Source of the DNA: SpSt-398 sp041752235
GTDB taxonomy: Bacteria; Bacteroidota; Bacteroidia; Chitinophagales; Chitinophagaceae
Direction of reading: 5' to 3'
Assembly (NCBI GenBank): GCA_041752235.1
Contig: JBGSHM010000019.1
Coordinates: forward strand, 61,010 to 125,009
DNA length: 64,000 bases
In this document: positions 21,452 through 30,183 of the stretch, one piece after another
Layout: each line of letters opens with the position of its first letter
Position numbering within the stretch: position 1 is the first letter of the stretch
Position numbers and translations under genes: made by a program
The notes under the pieces: model-generated
The model's database searches: none
What the model saw: the letters and a program-made list of their open reading frames with translations, nothing else
Told to the model about the DNA's origin: nothing

Positions 21452-24394
21452 ATGTACCTCAACTGCAAGACCTATTTCAGCTTTAAGTATGGCACGTTTT
21501 CGACAGACGAACTGGTACGCACCGCCGTGGAGAAAGGGGTGACCGCCCTGGCGCTCACCAATATCAACTCCACCTATGATACCTGGGAGTTTGTGAAACT
21601 GTGCCGTGAACAGGGCATTAATCCCATTGCCGGAACGGAGATCCGCAATGGCCGCGAAGTGTTGTATATCCTGCTGGCGGCAAATGACCGGGGGCTGACC
21701 TGGATACACCGCTTTTTATCGGAACACCTGATGGGAAAAAAAGATTTTCCCGAAAACCCGGATCGGTTTTTTGATGAAAGCTGGGATGGCTTTGTCGTAT
21801 TTCCCCTTGGGCGAAAAAACCCAGGTGCATTACTTCCCAATGAACGGATAGGGGTAAGGGCCACCGAACTGACCAAACTTTTTGGCCTTGACTGGAAACT
21901 CCATGCCGAGAAATTTGTGATCCTCCAACCCGTGACCATACAAGGCAAAGCGCATTACAATCTCCATCGGCTCTTGCGTGCCATTGATTTGAATACCCTT
22001 CTCTCCAAACTGCCCCCGGAGGAATGTTGTCAGCCCGATGAAATTTTTGTTTCCCCGGAAAACCTCCTGCAGCAGTTCAGGCAATACCCCTGGCTGGTGA
22101 CCAACACCTATAAACTGATGGACAGTTGCCGGTTGGACATGAATTTTCATACCGATAAAACCAAGCGTCAGTTTGGGGGCTCGGAAGCGGATGACAAAGT
22201 GTTATTGGAAAAACTCGCTCTTTCGGGATTAAAAAGACGCTTTGGGTTAAAAAATGCGGAAGCGTTGAGGCGGCTGTACAACGAACTCAAGGTGATCAGC
22301 GACCTGGGGTTTACTGCTTATTTCCTGATCAACCACGATATGGTCCGTTTTGCCCAATCACAAGGTTACTATTATGTGGGCCGAGGCAGTGGCGCCAATT
22401 CCATCGTCGCCTATTGCCTCGGCATTACGGATGTCGATCCCATTGAACTCAACCTCTATTTCGAACGCTTCCTTAACCCGGAGCGGACCTCGCCGCCGGA
22501 TTTTGATATTGATTTTTCCTGGACCGACCGCGATGAGGTGATGGATTATCTCTTCAAACGGTATGGGCATGCCTATGTCGCCCTGTTGGGCTCCTTCCCT
22601 ACTTTCAAGCAGGACGCCATTGTACGGCAACTGGGAAAAGTATTTGGCCTGCCGGATGAGGAGATCAAAACCCTGCAGCGTTATCCGCATACACATGACC
22701 GTTATGCCAAATGGATCTTTCAATACGGGGCCCTGCTCCAGGGTTTTCCCTCCCACCCTTCCATCCATCCCTGTGGGATGTTGATCGCACAGCAACCCAT
22801 CCTTCAGTATACCAGCCTTTTTCTTCCCCCCAAGGGTTTCCCCACCGCGCTGATGGATATGTTCACGGCCGAGGATATCGGGTTGAATAAATTCGATGTG
22901 CTGAGCCAGCGGGGACTGGGGCATATCAAAGAGACGCTTCGCCTGGTCAAACTCAACAAGGGGATCGATATTGATATCCATGATTTCAAACGCTTTCGCG
23001 AAGATGAGCAGATCAAGGTGCAGATACGCGAGGCCAATACCATTGGCTGCTTCTATATTGAATCACCTGCCATGCGGCAACTCCTCAAAAAACTCCATTG
23101 CGATGATTATATCACCCTGGTCGCCGCTTCTTCGATCATTCGTCCGGGGGTAGCCCAATCGGGCATGATGCGCGAATACATCTACCGGTATCACCACCGC
23201 GATGAGGTCAAATACCTTCATCCCCTGTTTGAAGAACATTTGTCGGAGACCTTTGGGGTCATGGTCTTTCAGGAAGATGTCATTAAGATCGCGCATTATT
23301 ATGGCGGGTTGAGTTTGGGCAAAGCCGATATCCTTCGCCGGGCGATGAGTGGAAAATACCGTTCACACAATCATTTCCGTCAGATACGCGAAGAATTCTT
23401 TTTGTCGGCCAAGGCCCTGGGTCGCGAAGAAGCACTCACCGCCGAGATATGGAGACAGATGGAAAGTTTTGCAGGCTATAGTTTCAATAAGGCCCACTCG
23501 GCCTCCTTTGCGGTGGAGAGTTATATGAGTCTTTACCTCAAGACCTATTTCCCCAAAGAATTCATGGTAGCGGTGATCAATAATTTTGGCGGTTTCTATT
23601 CCCGCGAACTGTATTTTCTGGAATTGCTCAAAACCGGCGGACAGATCAAGGCCCCCTGTGTAAACAATAGTGAGCAGTACACCAATATAAAAGGCGATGA
23701 AGTGTATACCGGTTTCATCCATATCAAAGGCCTCCAGGATAAACTCGTAGAGCAATTGCTCGAAGAAAGAAAGGAACACGGTCCTTTTCTCCACCTTCAG
23801 GACTTTATTGAACGGGTGAACCCCGGCCTGGAACAATTGAATACTCTTGTGAGCATCGGTGCCTTCCGGTTCACCGGCAAATCAAAAAAGACCCTGTTGT
23901 GGGAGGCCAATTTTTTACAAAAAAAACACCAGCCTGTGGCAGCCGGGAGTGCCCCGCTTTTTCAGGAGCCACCCCTTGCGTTTCAACTTCCTTTGCTTGA
24001 AGACCAGCGGATCGATGATCTGTATGACGAGATGGAGATCCTTGGTTTCCCGCTCTCCAATCCTTTTGAACTGGCTGATGCCGATCCCGCCGCACATGTA
24101 CCTGCGGCTGACCTGGGTAAACACCTGGGAAAGGTCATCACCGTACTGGCCTATTTCATTGCACGTAAACATGTGGTCACCAAGCATCATGACCATATGT
24201 TCTTTGGCACTTTTGTGGACAATGAACTCAACTGGATCGATACGGTCCACTTCCCCGATGCCGCCAAGAACTATCCCTTGCACACAAGCGGGTTCTATCG
24301 CATCACGGGAAAAGTCGTGGAGGATTTTGGGGTGTACAGCCTGGAAGTGCGCCGCATGGAAAGAGTGGCCTATAAAAAAAGACCTTATCTCTGA
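21452..24394 (+). CDS. dnaE2: error-prone DNA polymerase III alpha subunit (DnaE2/ImuC-like)
   Basis: 980 residues, shorter than replicative DnaE (~1160) and in the range of mutagenic DnaE2-type polymerases. The N-terminal PHP domain is degenerate: the usual HxH metal motif reads NCKTYFSF. The polymerase core is intact, with GRGSGANSIVAYCLGITDVDP (~307-327) and the catalytic Asp pair in PDFDIDFSW (~349). A helix-hairpin-helix region and a C-terminal OB fold (ITVLAYFIARKHVVTKHHDH) complete it. The dinB start lies 4 nt after its stop, so the pair forms a translesion-synthesis operon. Two palindromic operators precede it. A beta-clamp motif was not assigned by eye. Confidence 0.88.
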   Translation: MYLNCKTYFSFKYGTFSTDELVRTAVEKGVTALALTNINSTYDTWEFVKLCREQGINPIAGTEIRNGREVLYILLAANDRGLTWIHRFLSEHLMGKKDFPENPDRFFDESWDGFVVFPLGRKNPGALLPNERIGVRATELTKLFGLDWKLHAEKFVILQPVTIQGKAHYNLHRLLRAIDLNTLLSKLPPEECCQPDEIFVSPENLLQQFRQYPWLVTNTYKLMDSCRLDMNFHTDKTKRQFGGSEADDKVLLEKLALSGLKRRFGLKNAEALRRLYNELKVISDLGFTAYFLINHDMVRFAQSQGYYYVGRGSGANSIVAYCLGITDVDPIELNLYFERFLNPERTSPPDFDIDFSWTDRDEVMDYLFKRYGHAYVALLGSFPTFKQDAIVRQLGKVFGLPDEEIKTLQRYPHTHDRYAKWIFQYGALLQGFPSHPSIHPCGMLIAQQPILQYTSLFLPPKGFPTALMDMFTAEDIGLNKFDVLSQRGLGHIKETLRLVKLNKGIDIDIHDFKRFREDEQIKVQIREANTIGCFYIESPAMRQLLKKLHCDDYITLVAASSIIRPGVAQSGMMREYIYRYHHRDEVKYLHPLFEEHLSETFGVMVFQEDVIKIAHYYGGLSLGKADILRRAMSGKYRSHNHFRQIREEFFLSAKALGREEALTAEIWRQMESFAGYSFNKAHSASFAVESYMSLYLKTYFPKEFMVAVINNFGGFYSRELYFLELLKTGGQIKAPCVNNSEQYTNIKGDEVYTGFIHIKGLQDKLVEQLLEERKEHGPFLHLQDFIERVNPGLEQLNTLVSIGAFRFTGKSKKTLLWEANFLQKKHQPVAAGSAPLFQEPPLAFQLPLLEDQRIDDLYDEMEILGFPLSNPFELADADPAAHVPAADLGKHLGKVITVLAYFIARKHVVTKHHDHMFFGTFVDNELNWIDTVHFPDAAKNYPLHTSGFYRITGKVVEDFGVYSLEVRRMERVAYKKRPYL

Positions 24395-24398
24395 TCAT

Positions 24399-25550
24399 AT
24401 GTTCCTCGACCCCAAACGCCATATCGCCCATCTTGACCTCGATGCTTTTTTTGTATCGGTGGAGCAGCAGCGCAATCCGAAGTTAAGGGGCAAACCCCTG
24501 CTCATTGGCGGAGGTAGCGACCGCGGTGTGGTGGCGGCCTGTAGTTATGAAGCCCGCCGCTTTGGGATCCACAGTGCCATGCCCATGCGTGTTGCCCTGC
24601 GCTTATGCAAAGAAGCCATCGTGGTGCGTGGCGATTATGAAGCCTACAGCAAGGCTTCCAGCGCCGTGACTGAAGTGATCGCCGAAACAGTCCCCGTGTT
24701 TGAAAAAGCCAGTATTGATGAGTTCTATGTGGACCTCACGGGCATGGATCGGTTCTTTGGCTGCAGCCTTTTTACCCGGGAACTAAAGCAAAAAGTGAAC
24801 AAGGAAACGGGTCTCCCCATCTCCTACGGGCTTGCGAGTAACAAACTCATCAGCAAAGTGGCCACCAATGAGGTGAAACCCAATGGACAGATCGAGATCC
24901 CTTTTGGCGAAGAAAAAAGTTTTCTCGCCCCACTGAGTGTCTTGAAAATCCCAGGTATTGGAAAAGAGACCGGGTATAAGTTGATTAAAATGGGGGTAGA
25001 GACCGTCAAACTGCTGAGTGATATACCCGTGGAATTATTGCAAAACCTGCTGGGGAAAAATGGCACCGAGCTCTGGCGACGCGCGAATGGGATCGATGAA
25101 ACACCTGTCATCCCCTACCGCGAACAAAAATCCATCTCTACCGAGAACACCTTTCAATCCGACACCACCGACACCGGGTTCCTCCACAGCCATTTGGTGC
25201 GTATGACCGAGCATATCGCGTTTGAACTCCGGAGCCAGGACCGTCTCACGGGTTGTATCACCGTCAAGATCCGGTATGCCGACTTTGAAACACATACCCT
25301 TCAACGCGCGGTGCCCTACACCAACGCCGATCATGTGTTGCTCAAAACGGTATTCGCGCTATTTGCCCAACTTTACTCCCGACGCCAGCTTGTACGGTTG
25401 ATCGGGGTGCGCTTTACCCATCTTATTCCCGGCACCTATCAGATCAATCTATTTGAAGACACCCAGGAATCCATCCGCCTTTATCAGGCGATCGACAGGA
25501 TCAAGCGGCAATTTGGGGAAGGGAAGGTAGGAAGGGGGGCGGGAGTGTGA
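24399..25550 (+). CDS. dinB: DNA polymerase IV (DinB, Y-family)
   Basis: 383 residues from ATG 24399; the frame continues upstream over dnaE2, but MFLDPKRHIAHLDLDAFFVS is the standard Y-family start. Catalytic acidic residues are in HLDLDAFF and ASIDEFYVDLTGMDR (~105-120). The palm/finger motif ACSYEARRFGIHSAMP, the thumb HhH motif LKIPGIGKET (~180-190) and the little-finger domain (~240-350) are all present. It extends mismatched or damaged template ends. It is translated 4 nt after dnaE2 under the same dyad operators. Confidence 0.95.
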   Translation: MFLDPKRHIAHLDLDAFFVSVEQQRNPKLRGKPLLIGGGSDRGVVAACSYEARRFGIHSAMPMRVALRLCKEAIVVRGDYEAYSKASSAVTEVIAETVPVFEKASIDEFYVDLTGMDRFFGCSLFTRELKQKVNKETGLPISYGLASNKLISKVATNEVKPNGQIEIPFGEEKSFLAPLSVLKIPGIGKETGYKLIKMGVETVKLLSDIPVELLQNLLGKNGTELWRRANGIDETPVIPYREQKSISTENTFQSDTTDTGFLHSHLVRMTEHIAFELRSQDRLTGCITVKIRYADFETHTLQRAVPYTNADHVLLKTVFALFAQLYSRRQLVRLIGVRFTHLIPGTYQINLFEDTQESIRLYQAIDRIKRQFGEGKVGRGAGV

Positions 25551-25578
25551 GGTGTGAATAATGGGTATTTAAATTAAT

Positions 25579-25593
25579 TTTAGATTTTCTAAA
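25579..25593 (+). promoter_or_regulatory. dyad TTTAGA-TTT-TCTAAA, possible HigA operator
   Basis: A perfect 6-bp inverted repeat with a 3-bp spacer, 8 bp upstream of the TACATTTG -7 element of higBA. This position is suited to autorepression by the HigA HTH protein. Confidence 0.55.
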
Positions 25594-25600
25594 TTTTATT

Positions 25601-25608
25601 TACATTTG
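25601..25608 (+). promoter_or_regulatory. TAnnTTTG -7 element of higBA
   Basis: TACATTTG lies 40 nt before ATG 25649. It supports that ATG over the upstream in-frame TTG at 25622. Confidence 0.6.
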
Positions 25609-25648
25609 TAGTCCATACTTATTGTGCCAGAAAAGAATAGAAAAACGT

Positions 25649-25942
25649 ATGGTAGTCATCGCAAAAAGCACAATAATAAAATTTATTAAACGGCATCCCG
25701 AGTCGGAAATACCACTATTGAACTGGTATCTGAAGACAAAAGAAAGTGATTGGTGCAAGTTTACTGACATCAGGCAGGTATTCAGGTCAACCGATGTTAT
25801 ACAAAATCAATTATATGTATTTAATATTGGCGGAAACAAATACCGATTGATAGCCAGGATAATTTTTAAAACAAGAACCGTATATATTCGTTTTATCGGA
25901 ACACACGCCGAATATGATAAAATCAAAATACGAGAGTTATGA
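25649..25942 (+). CDS. higB: HigB-type mRNA interferase toxin
   Basis: 97 residues from ATG 25649. It matches the HigB toxin family throughout: MVVIAKSTIIKFIKRHPESE, SDWCKFTDIRQVFRSTDVI, the core VFNIGGNKYRLIARI (~52-66), and the closing YIRFIGTHAEYDKI with the conserved His/Glu/Tyr. HigB toxins cleave translated mRNA on the ribosome and are neutralised by HigA. Toxin-first order and a 4-bp ATGA overlap with the antitoxin gene are typical. An upstream TTG would add nine residues that do not match the family. Confidence 0.93.
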   Translation: MVVIAKSTIIKFIKRHPESEIPLLNWYLKTKESDWCKFTDIRQVFRSTDVIQNQLYVFNIGGNKYRLIARIIFKTRTVYIRFIGTHAEYDKIKIREL

Positions 25943-26397
25943 CATCTGTAAAAAAAATACGCGTGCCAGAAAAAAAACGGGTTTCGAAAAAAGTGGGAAG
26001 TACAAAGTCTCCCCGAAAAAAATCCAACCTTCCCGTGAAAATCAGGACTTCAGCCGCTTATTCTCTTGTCATGAAAGAAATTGACTTGCTCATGCGGAAA
26101 GGTGAACATTCACTCACGGAAAAAGAAGCAAAAAGATTAAAGACACTCGCCGAAGCTGCTGAGTTGTATGAAGATACCACAGATCCATTACCCATACCCC
26201 ATACCCTACCGGAAATGATCCGTATGAAAATGTTTCAATTGCGTTTAAAACAGCAATTTACTGCCAAACTCCTGGGTGTAAGTGAAGCGAAATTCTCTTT
26301 AATAATGAATGGAAAACAAAAACCGGATATCTTCTTTCTAAAGGCGCTTCATCAAAAACTAGATCTGGATGCACACCAGCTGTTAGAAGCTATTTGA
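25939..26397 (+). CDS. higA: HigA-type antitoxin, HTH protein
   Basis: 152 residues. An unusually long, Lys/Arg-rich N-terminal tail (~1-40, SVKKIRVPEKKRVSKKVG...) precedes a helical linker and a C-terminal XRE-type HTH (~100-152) with QLRLKQQFTAKLLGVSEAKF and a recognition-helix region SLIMNGKQKPD. It binds and neutralises HigB and probably represses the operon through the dyad at 25579. The length exceeds the ~100-120 residues of many HigA proteins because of the basic tail. It follows higB with a 4-bp overlap. Confidence 0.9.
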   Translation: MTSVKKIRVPEKKRVSKKVGSTKSPRKKSNLPVKIRTSAAYSLVMKEIDLLMRKGEHSLTEKEAKRLKTLAEAAELYEDTTDPLPIPHTLPEMIRMKMFQLRLKQQFTAKLLGVSEAKFSLIMNGKQKPDIFFLKALHQKLDLDAHQLLEAI

Positions 26398-26422
26398 ATT
26401 CAGGCACCCTACGATTCAGCTT

Positions 26423-27220
26423 TCACGCCTCACGAAGCTCCTCATACTCCACCCTCTTCGTCGGCTCCAGCGAATCCCGGAAATCTTTGGCGATCGTATA
26501 GGCTTCCATTTGTTCAGCAGGAAAAGGGGTCATGGCGATTTCGGTAATTCTTTTTTCATTGGGGTTTCCAAATAACCATTCCCAGGCAAGGTCTTCGGAA
26601 AGGATGGCGGGCATTCTTTTTTTACTGTTATGTATTTTCTCCATGAGTGGATTCGCAGCTGTGGTTACAATGGCAAAACTCTCTACATACTCCCCGGTGG
26701 CCTTGTCGGTCCATGGTTGCCAGATTCCAGCCATATAGAAATACTCCCTGTCTTTTACTTTGATAAAATAAGGGTACTTATCCGGTGTCTTCAGGGGTTC
26801 GCCGGTTCTTTTATTTGTTCGGTAAATATGCCGCCATTCATAAAAACCGCTGGAAAGAACAAGGCATCGCCGGTGAAGGGCGGCGTCGCGGTACACTTTA
26901 TTCGGAAGGAGCATTTCCTCGGCAACGGCATTCAGGGTCATGATCGGAGGTTTGAAAAAACCTCTGGCATCTTTATACCCTAATCGTAGTTTATGTACAT
27001 CGTCCCTGGTTCGAAGGTTAGGGAAGATAAAACCCCATTCCATCTGCACAATATCAAAATCTTCCTGGCCCGGAATGGGTTTCAACACCGCATTCTTATT
27101 GTAATCAAACCCCACCTGAAGGTCACGAATAAGGAAATCATATTTTGCCACAGCTTTTTCCAGGTGTTTGAGACGGATGTACTCCGCGTGGGTTACTTTC
27201 TGACCGTTGTAGTAGCACAT
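26423..27220 (-). CDS. SOS response-associated peptidase (SRAP; YedK/HMCES family)
   Basis: 265 residues. The mature catalytic Cys2 is present (MCYYNGQKVT), with the family motifs VLSSGFYEWRH (~140-150; catalytic Glu), VTTAANPLMEKIHNSKKRMP (~205-225; catalytic His) and AIL. SRAP proteins cross-link to abasic sites in single-stranded DNA through Cys2 and shield them. The location next to the dnaE2-dinB operon, separated only by higBA on the other strand, suits a DNA-damage role. The gene lies 5 nt downstream of the 84-residue hypothetical gene and is probably co-transcribed with it. Confidence 0.93.
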   Translation of the reverse strand: MCYYNGQKVTHAEYIRLKHLEKAVAKYDFLIRDLQVGFDYNKNAVLKPIPGQEDFDIVQMEWGFIFPNLRTRDDVHKLRLGYKDARGFFKPPIMTLNAVAEEMLLPNKVYRDAALHRRCLVLSSGFYEWRHIYRTNKRTGEPLKTPDKYPYFIKVKDREYFYMAGIWQPWTDKATGEYVESFAIVTTAANPLMEKIHNSKKRMPAILSEDLAWEWLFGNPNEKRITEIAMTPFPAEQMEAYTIAKDFRDSLEPTKRVEYEELREA

Positions 27221-27225
27221 GAAAA

Positions 27226-27480
27226 TTACATTTTAGAAAAATGTTCCTCCAATATCTTGCCCATTCCCGTTGCTTCCTTTTGCCGACCTTCGGGAATGGA
27301 GGTCCAGAACCAGGAACCATCCTCGGCTTTAGCCCGGGTTATGACAAGTGGGTCACGGGCACTGCTGAAAACGATCCGATAGGTATCGGTGGAACCGATT
27401 TTTAACCGCTCGCAGTGCATGACCACCTTTCCAACTTCAATGCGGAAATGGTCTTCCGGTAGAAAGCTTGCATCTGACAT
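27226..27480 (-). CDS. hypothetical protein, 84 aa
   Basis: The family is not recognised. It is a small soluble protein with a beta-rich pattern (FRIEVGKVVMHCERLKIGST, YRIVFSSARDPLVITRA) and no signal or membrane segment. The same composition is seen in short Bacteroidota proteins encoded beside SRAP genes. Its stop lies 5 nt before the SRAP start, indicating translational coupling and a possible shared DNA-repair function (inference). Confidence 0.65.
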   Translation of the reverse strand: MSDASFLPEDHFRIEVGKVVMHCERLKIGSTDTYRIVFSSARDPLVITRAKAEDGSWFWTSIPEGRQKEATGMGKILEEHFSKM

Positions 27481-27509
27481 TGAACCTGAAATTAGGAAAA
27501 TACAGGCAG

Positions 27510-28478
27510 TTATTTGCTTCTTGCCTTTTTGACGAGAATATTAGACAGAATACGGAAGAAATACCGGAGGTCGGTAGTAAAGGCATTTTTTTCGTAGGAT
27601 TCGAAGTAACGGTTTTCCGAGGCAACGATTTCATTGAAACTCCTAGGCATATCGGCGTAGTAAGGAGGGATCAGACCTGGTTTGAATTTCTTTCGGTACT
27701 CCTGAAAACTTTCCGGGTACAGCTTCAAATAATTGGCAGAAATGGGTCGTACCCCAATTAATTTGATATTCCCCAATAACAGGTTAAAAAGCATGGGCAA
27801 TTCATCCAGCCAATATTTTCGAAGGAACTTACCCCACCCGGTGACCCGAAAATCATTTTTGAATTTACCGGTCTCATCAAGCCCCTGCGTCACCCGAATA
27901 AACTCCTGTACGTACTCGGCATAAGGGTGCATGGTCCTCCATTTATATACATGAATGACCTTACCATTTTTTCCCACCCGGCGCATCCGAAATATAGGCC
28001 AATAAGAAGGAGGGGAAGGTTCGCCAAACTCGGCTGATTTAAAGACGCGAAAGCGTATTTCGCCTTTTTCCTCGGAGAAAGCCACCATTTGAAAGCCTGC
28101 ACGAAAAAGACGGCCCAATACTTCTGTTTTGGAAAAATACTGGGTCTTTCCTTTGGTGATGGTCAGATATAACTTCCTTGTAATGGGATGTAATTTGGGA
28201 AATAAACGATGAAACAGAAAGGCAAAAAAATATCCGATCCGTCCATAAAGCCCAAGTCGGTAAAAATGATACTTATGATAGGCATTCAACCGGGAGAAAC
28301 CATCCAGGTATTCCCCCATCTTCATTTCCTTGTTCTTTTCTTCCAGTACCTTATCACAATCCCGGATCATATCCATGCGTGAATGGAGTCTGTGCCGTTG
28401 TAAAATATCAAATCCGGTCTTCCCTACCTGGGTCTGGTTGGTGGCAAAGGGTTCCGGGATTGACAATGAAAGAATCAT
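27510..28478 (-). CDS. bacterial sugar transferase (initiating glycosyltransferase-like)
   Basis: 322 residues. The C-terminal half (~150-320) is a Bac_transf domain (WcaJ/WbaP catalytic part): RVGKNGKVIHVYKWRTMHPYAE, VTGWGKFLRKYWLDELPMLFNLLLGNIKLIGVRP, and KFKPGLIPPYYAD. Such enzymes move a sugar-1-phosphate to undecaprenyl phosphate, starting a polysaccharide repeat. The usual four N-terminal membrane helices are missing; only one re-entrant-like hydrophobic patch (IGYFFAFLFHRLF, ~80-92) is present, as in monotopic PglC-type enzymes. It is transcribed away from the Wza/Wzc cluster. A TTAAC direct repeat lies 55 bp upstream. Confidence 0.87.
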   Translation of the reverse strand: MILSLSIPEPFATNQTQVGKTGFDILQRHRLHSRMDMIRDCDKVLEEKNKEMKMGEYLDGFSRLNAYHKYHFYRLGLYGRIGYFFAFLFHRLFPKLHPITRKLYLTITKGKTQYFSKTEVLGRLFRAGFQMVAFSEEKGEIRFRVFKSAEFGEPSPPSYWPIFRMRRVGKNGKVIHVYKWRTMHPYAEYVQEFIRVTQGLDETGKFKNDFRVTGWGKFLRKYWLDELPMLFNLLLGNIKLIGVRPISANYLKLYPESFQEYRKKFKPGLIPPYYADMPRSFNEIVASENRYFESYEKNAFTTDLRYFFRILSNILVKKARSK

Positions 28479-28532
28479 AAAAAGGCAGGTACTTTACAGG
28501 AATAAAAGTAGCCTTTGGATATTCATTGCCTG

Positions 28533-28548
28533 TTAACCTGTCATTAAC
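28533..28548. promoter_or_regulatory. TTAAC-N6-TTAAC direct repeat (11-bp period), locus A
   Basis: TTAAC at 28533 and 28544, in the gap between the sugar transferase start and the beta-helix gene. It is one of five loci in the polysaccharide region with this spacing. Confidence 0.4.
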
Positions 28549-28566
28549 AAATTATGATGAATAGGC

Positions 28567-30048
28567 TTAATCAAGTTCTTTAACCGCCGCCATGGTTAAT
28601 TCAGATTTATCGATCTTGAGGTTCCCATTTTTTAATTTCAGGATAAGGTTATCTTGTCTTTGTGCACTATTCTTAAACCTGATCCGGTTAAAAGTAGTAG
28701 ACCCGGGTGTGAAATACCGAAGATCAGCGAGATATACACCTTTTCGCAGATCTTCTACTTCCACTTGTTCCAAAACCAGCTCCTTTACATTGGCCTTTCC
28801 GTAGATCAGCGAATGGTTCGTGGCAGGATCCCCAATAAAGCGGCAGTTTCTGATCGTATAATGTCCCCAGTCCATACCTGGCAAAACATCGCTCCCCACA
28901 TTCAATATCCGTTTCTTATCAGCATAAATAATGCAACTATCCACTGTCACATAATTAGCCCCCAGATTGATACCCCCGTAAACGGTGCAATTTCTGATGA
29001 CCATCCTTTCCACTAATCCGTGGGAATCAAGGGTTCCTATATGCTCATTGATCGTGTGTACGATCGGGTTTCCTTTATATATACCACCGTTCACTTCCAA
29101 TACAGAGGGATAGCCAGCATGTCCTTTCCCACCCGACTCCTCTTTTTCCCATAACCCGCCACCTCCCCCACTCACAACGTGTCTGCCCCCGGAAAGCCGA
29201 CATTTAATAATCTTTACATCTGACATATCAGCTACCTGAATACAATAACTATAGCCATTGTTCTCATTAACCGGTAATTCAGCTTCCATGCCTTCCACTG
29301 TTCCCCAGGAAGATTTGAACATGATGGCTGTGAGGGCGAAATTTTTAAAGTAACCTGAAACGATACCCCGGGCATAATAAAAACGGAAGCAGGTAATAAA
29401 ATTCATAGGACTTGTTTCAAACCGCAAATCAGGCCCTATTTTCACCAAAGGTTGAAAATCATTCCACCATAGTGTAGCCTCGTTAATGGAATAAAAAAAA
29501 GGATCCTGCAATTCCAGTCTGCCTGTTTTGCTATCATAGGCTGCAACAATACATCGTTGCCCTTTACAATAATAATCCCGTTTTGGATTTGGCAATGCTT
29601 CAGCACTGGTCAGAAATAACACCGCATTTCGTTTCAGCGAAAGGTTTTTTTCAATCCAGATCACTTTCCTGCCCTTTTCAACTTCTTTAATATTTCGCTG
29701 AAGCAATTTCTTTGTACCTGAAATTTGAAATATGGCAGTCATCGATTTATTACCTGCAGCAGGTCCGGTTTTTGTCAGGTCCAGGGTGCCTTCCCCTGTC
29801 CATTCCGGAATTCCTGTGATATCTACAGTGGAGCGTGGGGAAAAAACATACTTTTTCCCTTCCAGGCGAATTGGCCAATTCATCTGCTTCGCATAAGTAA
29901 TGGCTTTCAAAATTGGAGCAGTATCATCTTCTCCATTTCCTTTTGCTCCAAATTGTTCAAAGGTGACAACATTTTCCTTACTGAAACCACTGTCTTTCAT
30001 TTCTCCTTGTTTCCCTACCAAGGAAAGCCATAATAAAAAAAGGATCAT
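28567..30048 (-). CDS. secreted parallel beta-helix (pectate lyase-like) protein
   Basis: 493 residues. A short hydrophobic leader (MILFLLWLSLVG) is followed by the Pectate_lyase_3-type opening TFEQFGAKGNGEDDTAPILKAI (~30-50), which starts many polysaccharide-active beta-helix enzymes and phage tailspikes. The C-terminal part has repeated short strand-turn units (VIRNCTVYGGINLG, YVTVDSCIIYADKK, YTIRNCRFIGD) forming helix rungs. Catalytic residues cannot be fixed by eye. An alternative start at 30000 has a good SD (AAGGAGAA) but loses the leader. A TAnnTTTG element ends exactly 4 nt before ATG 30048. The protein probably modifies or cleaves the exported polysaccharide. Confidence 0.78.
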   Translation of the reverse strand: MILFLLWLSLVGKQGEMKDSGFSKENVVTFEQFGAKGNGEDDTAPILKAITYAKQMNWPIRLEGKKYVFSPRSTVDITGIPEWTGEGTLDLTKTGPAAGNKSMTAIFQISGTKKLLQRNIKEVEKGRKVIWIEKNLSLKRNAVLFLTSAEALPNPKRDYYCKGQRCIVAAYDSKTGRLELQDPFFYSINEATLWWNDFQPLVKIGPDLRFETSPMNFITCFRFYYARGIVSGYFKNFALTAIMFKSSWGTVEGMEAELPVNENNGYSYCIQVADMSDVKIIKCRLSGGRHVVSGGGGGLWEKEESGGKGHAGYPSVLEVNGGIYKGNPIVHTINEHIGTLDSHGLVERMVIRNCTVYGGINLGANYVTVDSCIIYADKKRILNVGSDVLPGMDWGHYTIRNCRFIGDPATNHSLIYGKANVKELVLEQVEVEDLRKGVYLADLRYFTPGSTTFNRIRFKNSAQRQDNLILKLKNGNLKIDKSELTMAAVKELD

Positions 30049-30052
30049 CCTT

Positions 30053-30060
30053 CAAAATTA
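30053..30060 (-). promoter_or_regulatory. TAnnTTTG -7 element 4 nt before the beta-helix gene ATG
   Basis: TAATTTTG (minus strand), then AAGG, then ATG 30048. The spacing is the same as at tsaD and the retropepsin gene, implying a leaderless or nearly leaderless mRNA. Confidence 0.5.
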
Positions 30061-30183
30061 TTTATCCCCTCTATCCATTCACGAAGCTGCATGTTACCAT
30101 AAAATTAATTTCTCCGGGTGAGCCATCCTTCTCACTATTCTGCACGTACTTAGTATAGTGAGCAGACCTTATCTGTGATACCC

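Noticed and set aside
23859..24398. N-terminal extension of DinB of 180 residues
   Set aside because: It is a shifted-frame reading of dnaE2; the canonical DinB start is the ATG at 24399.
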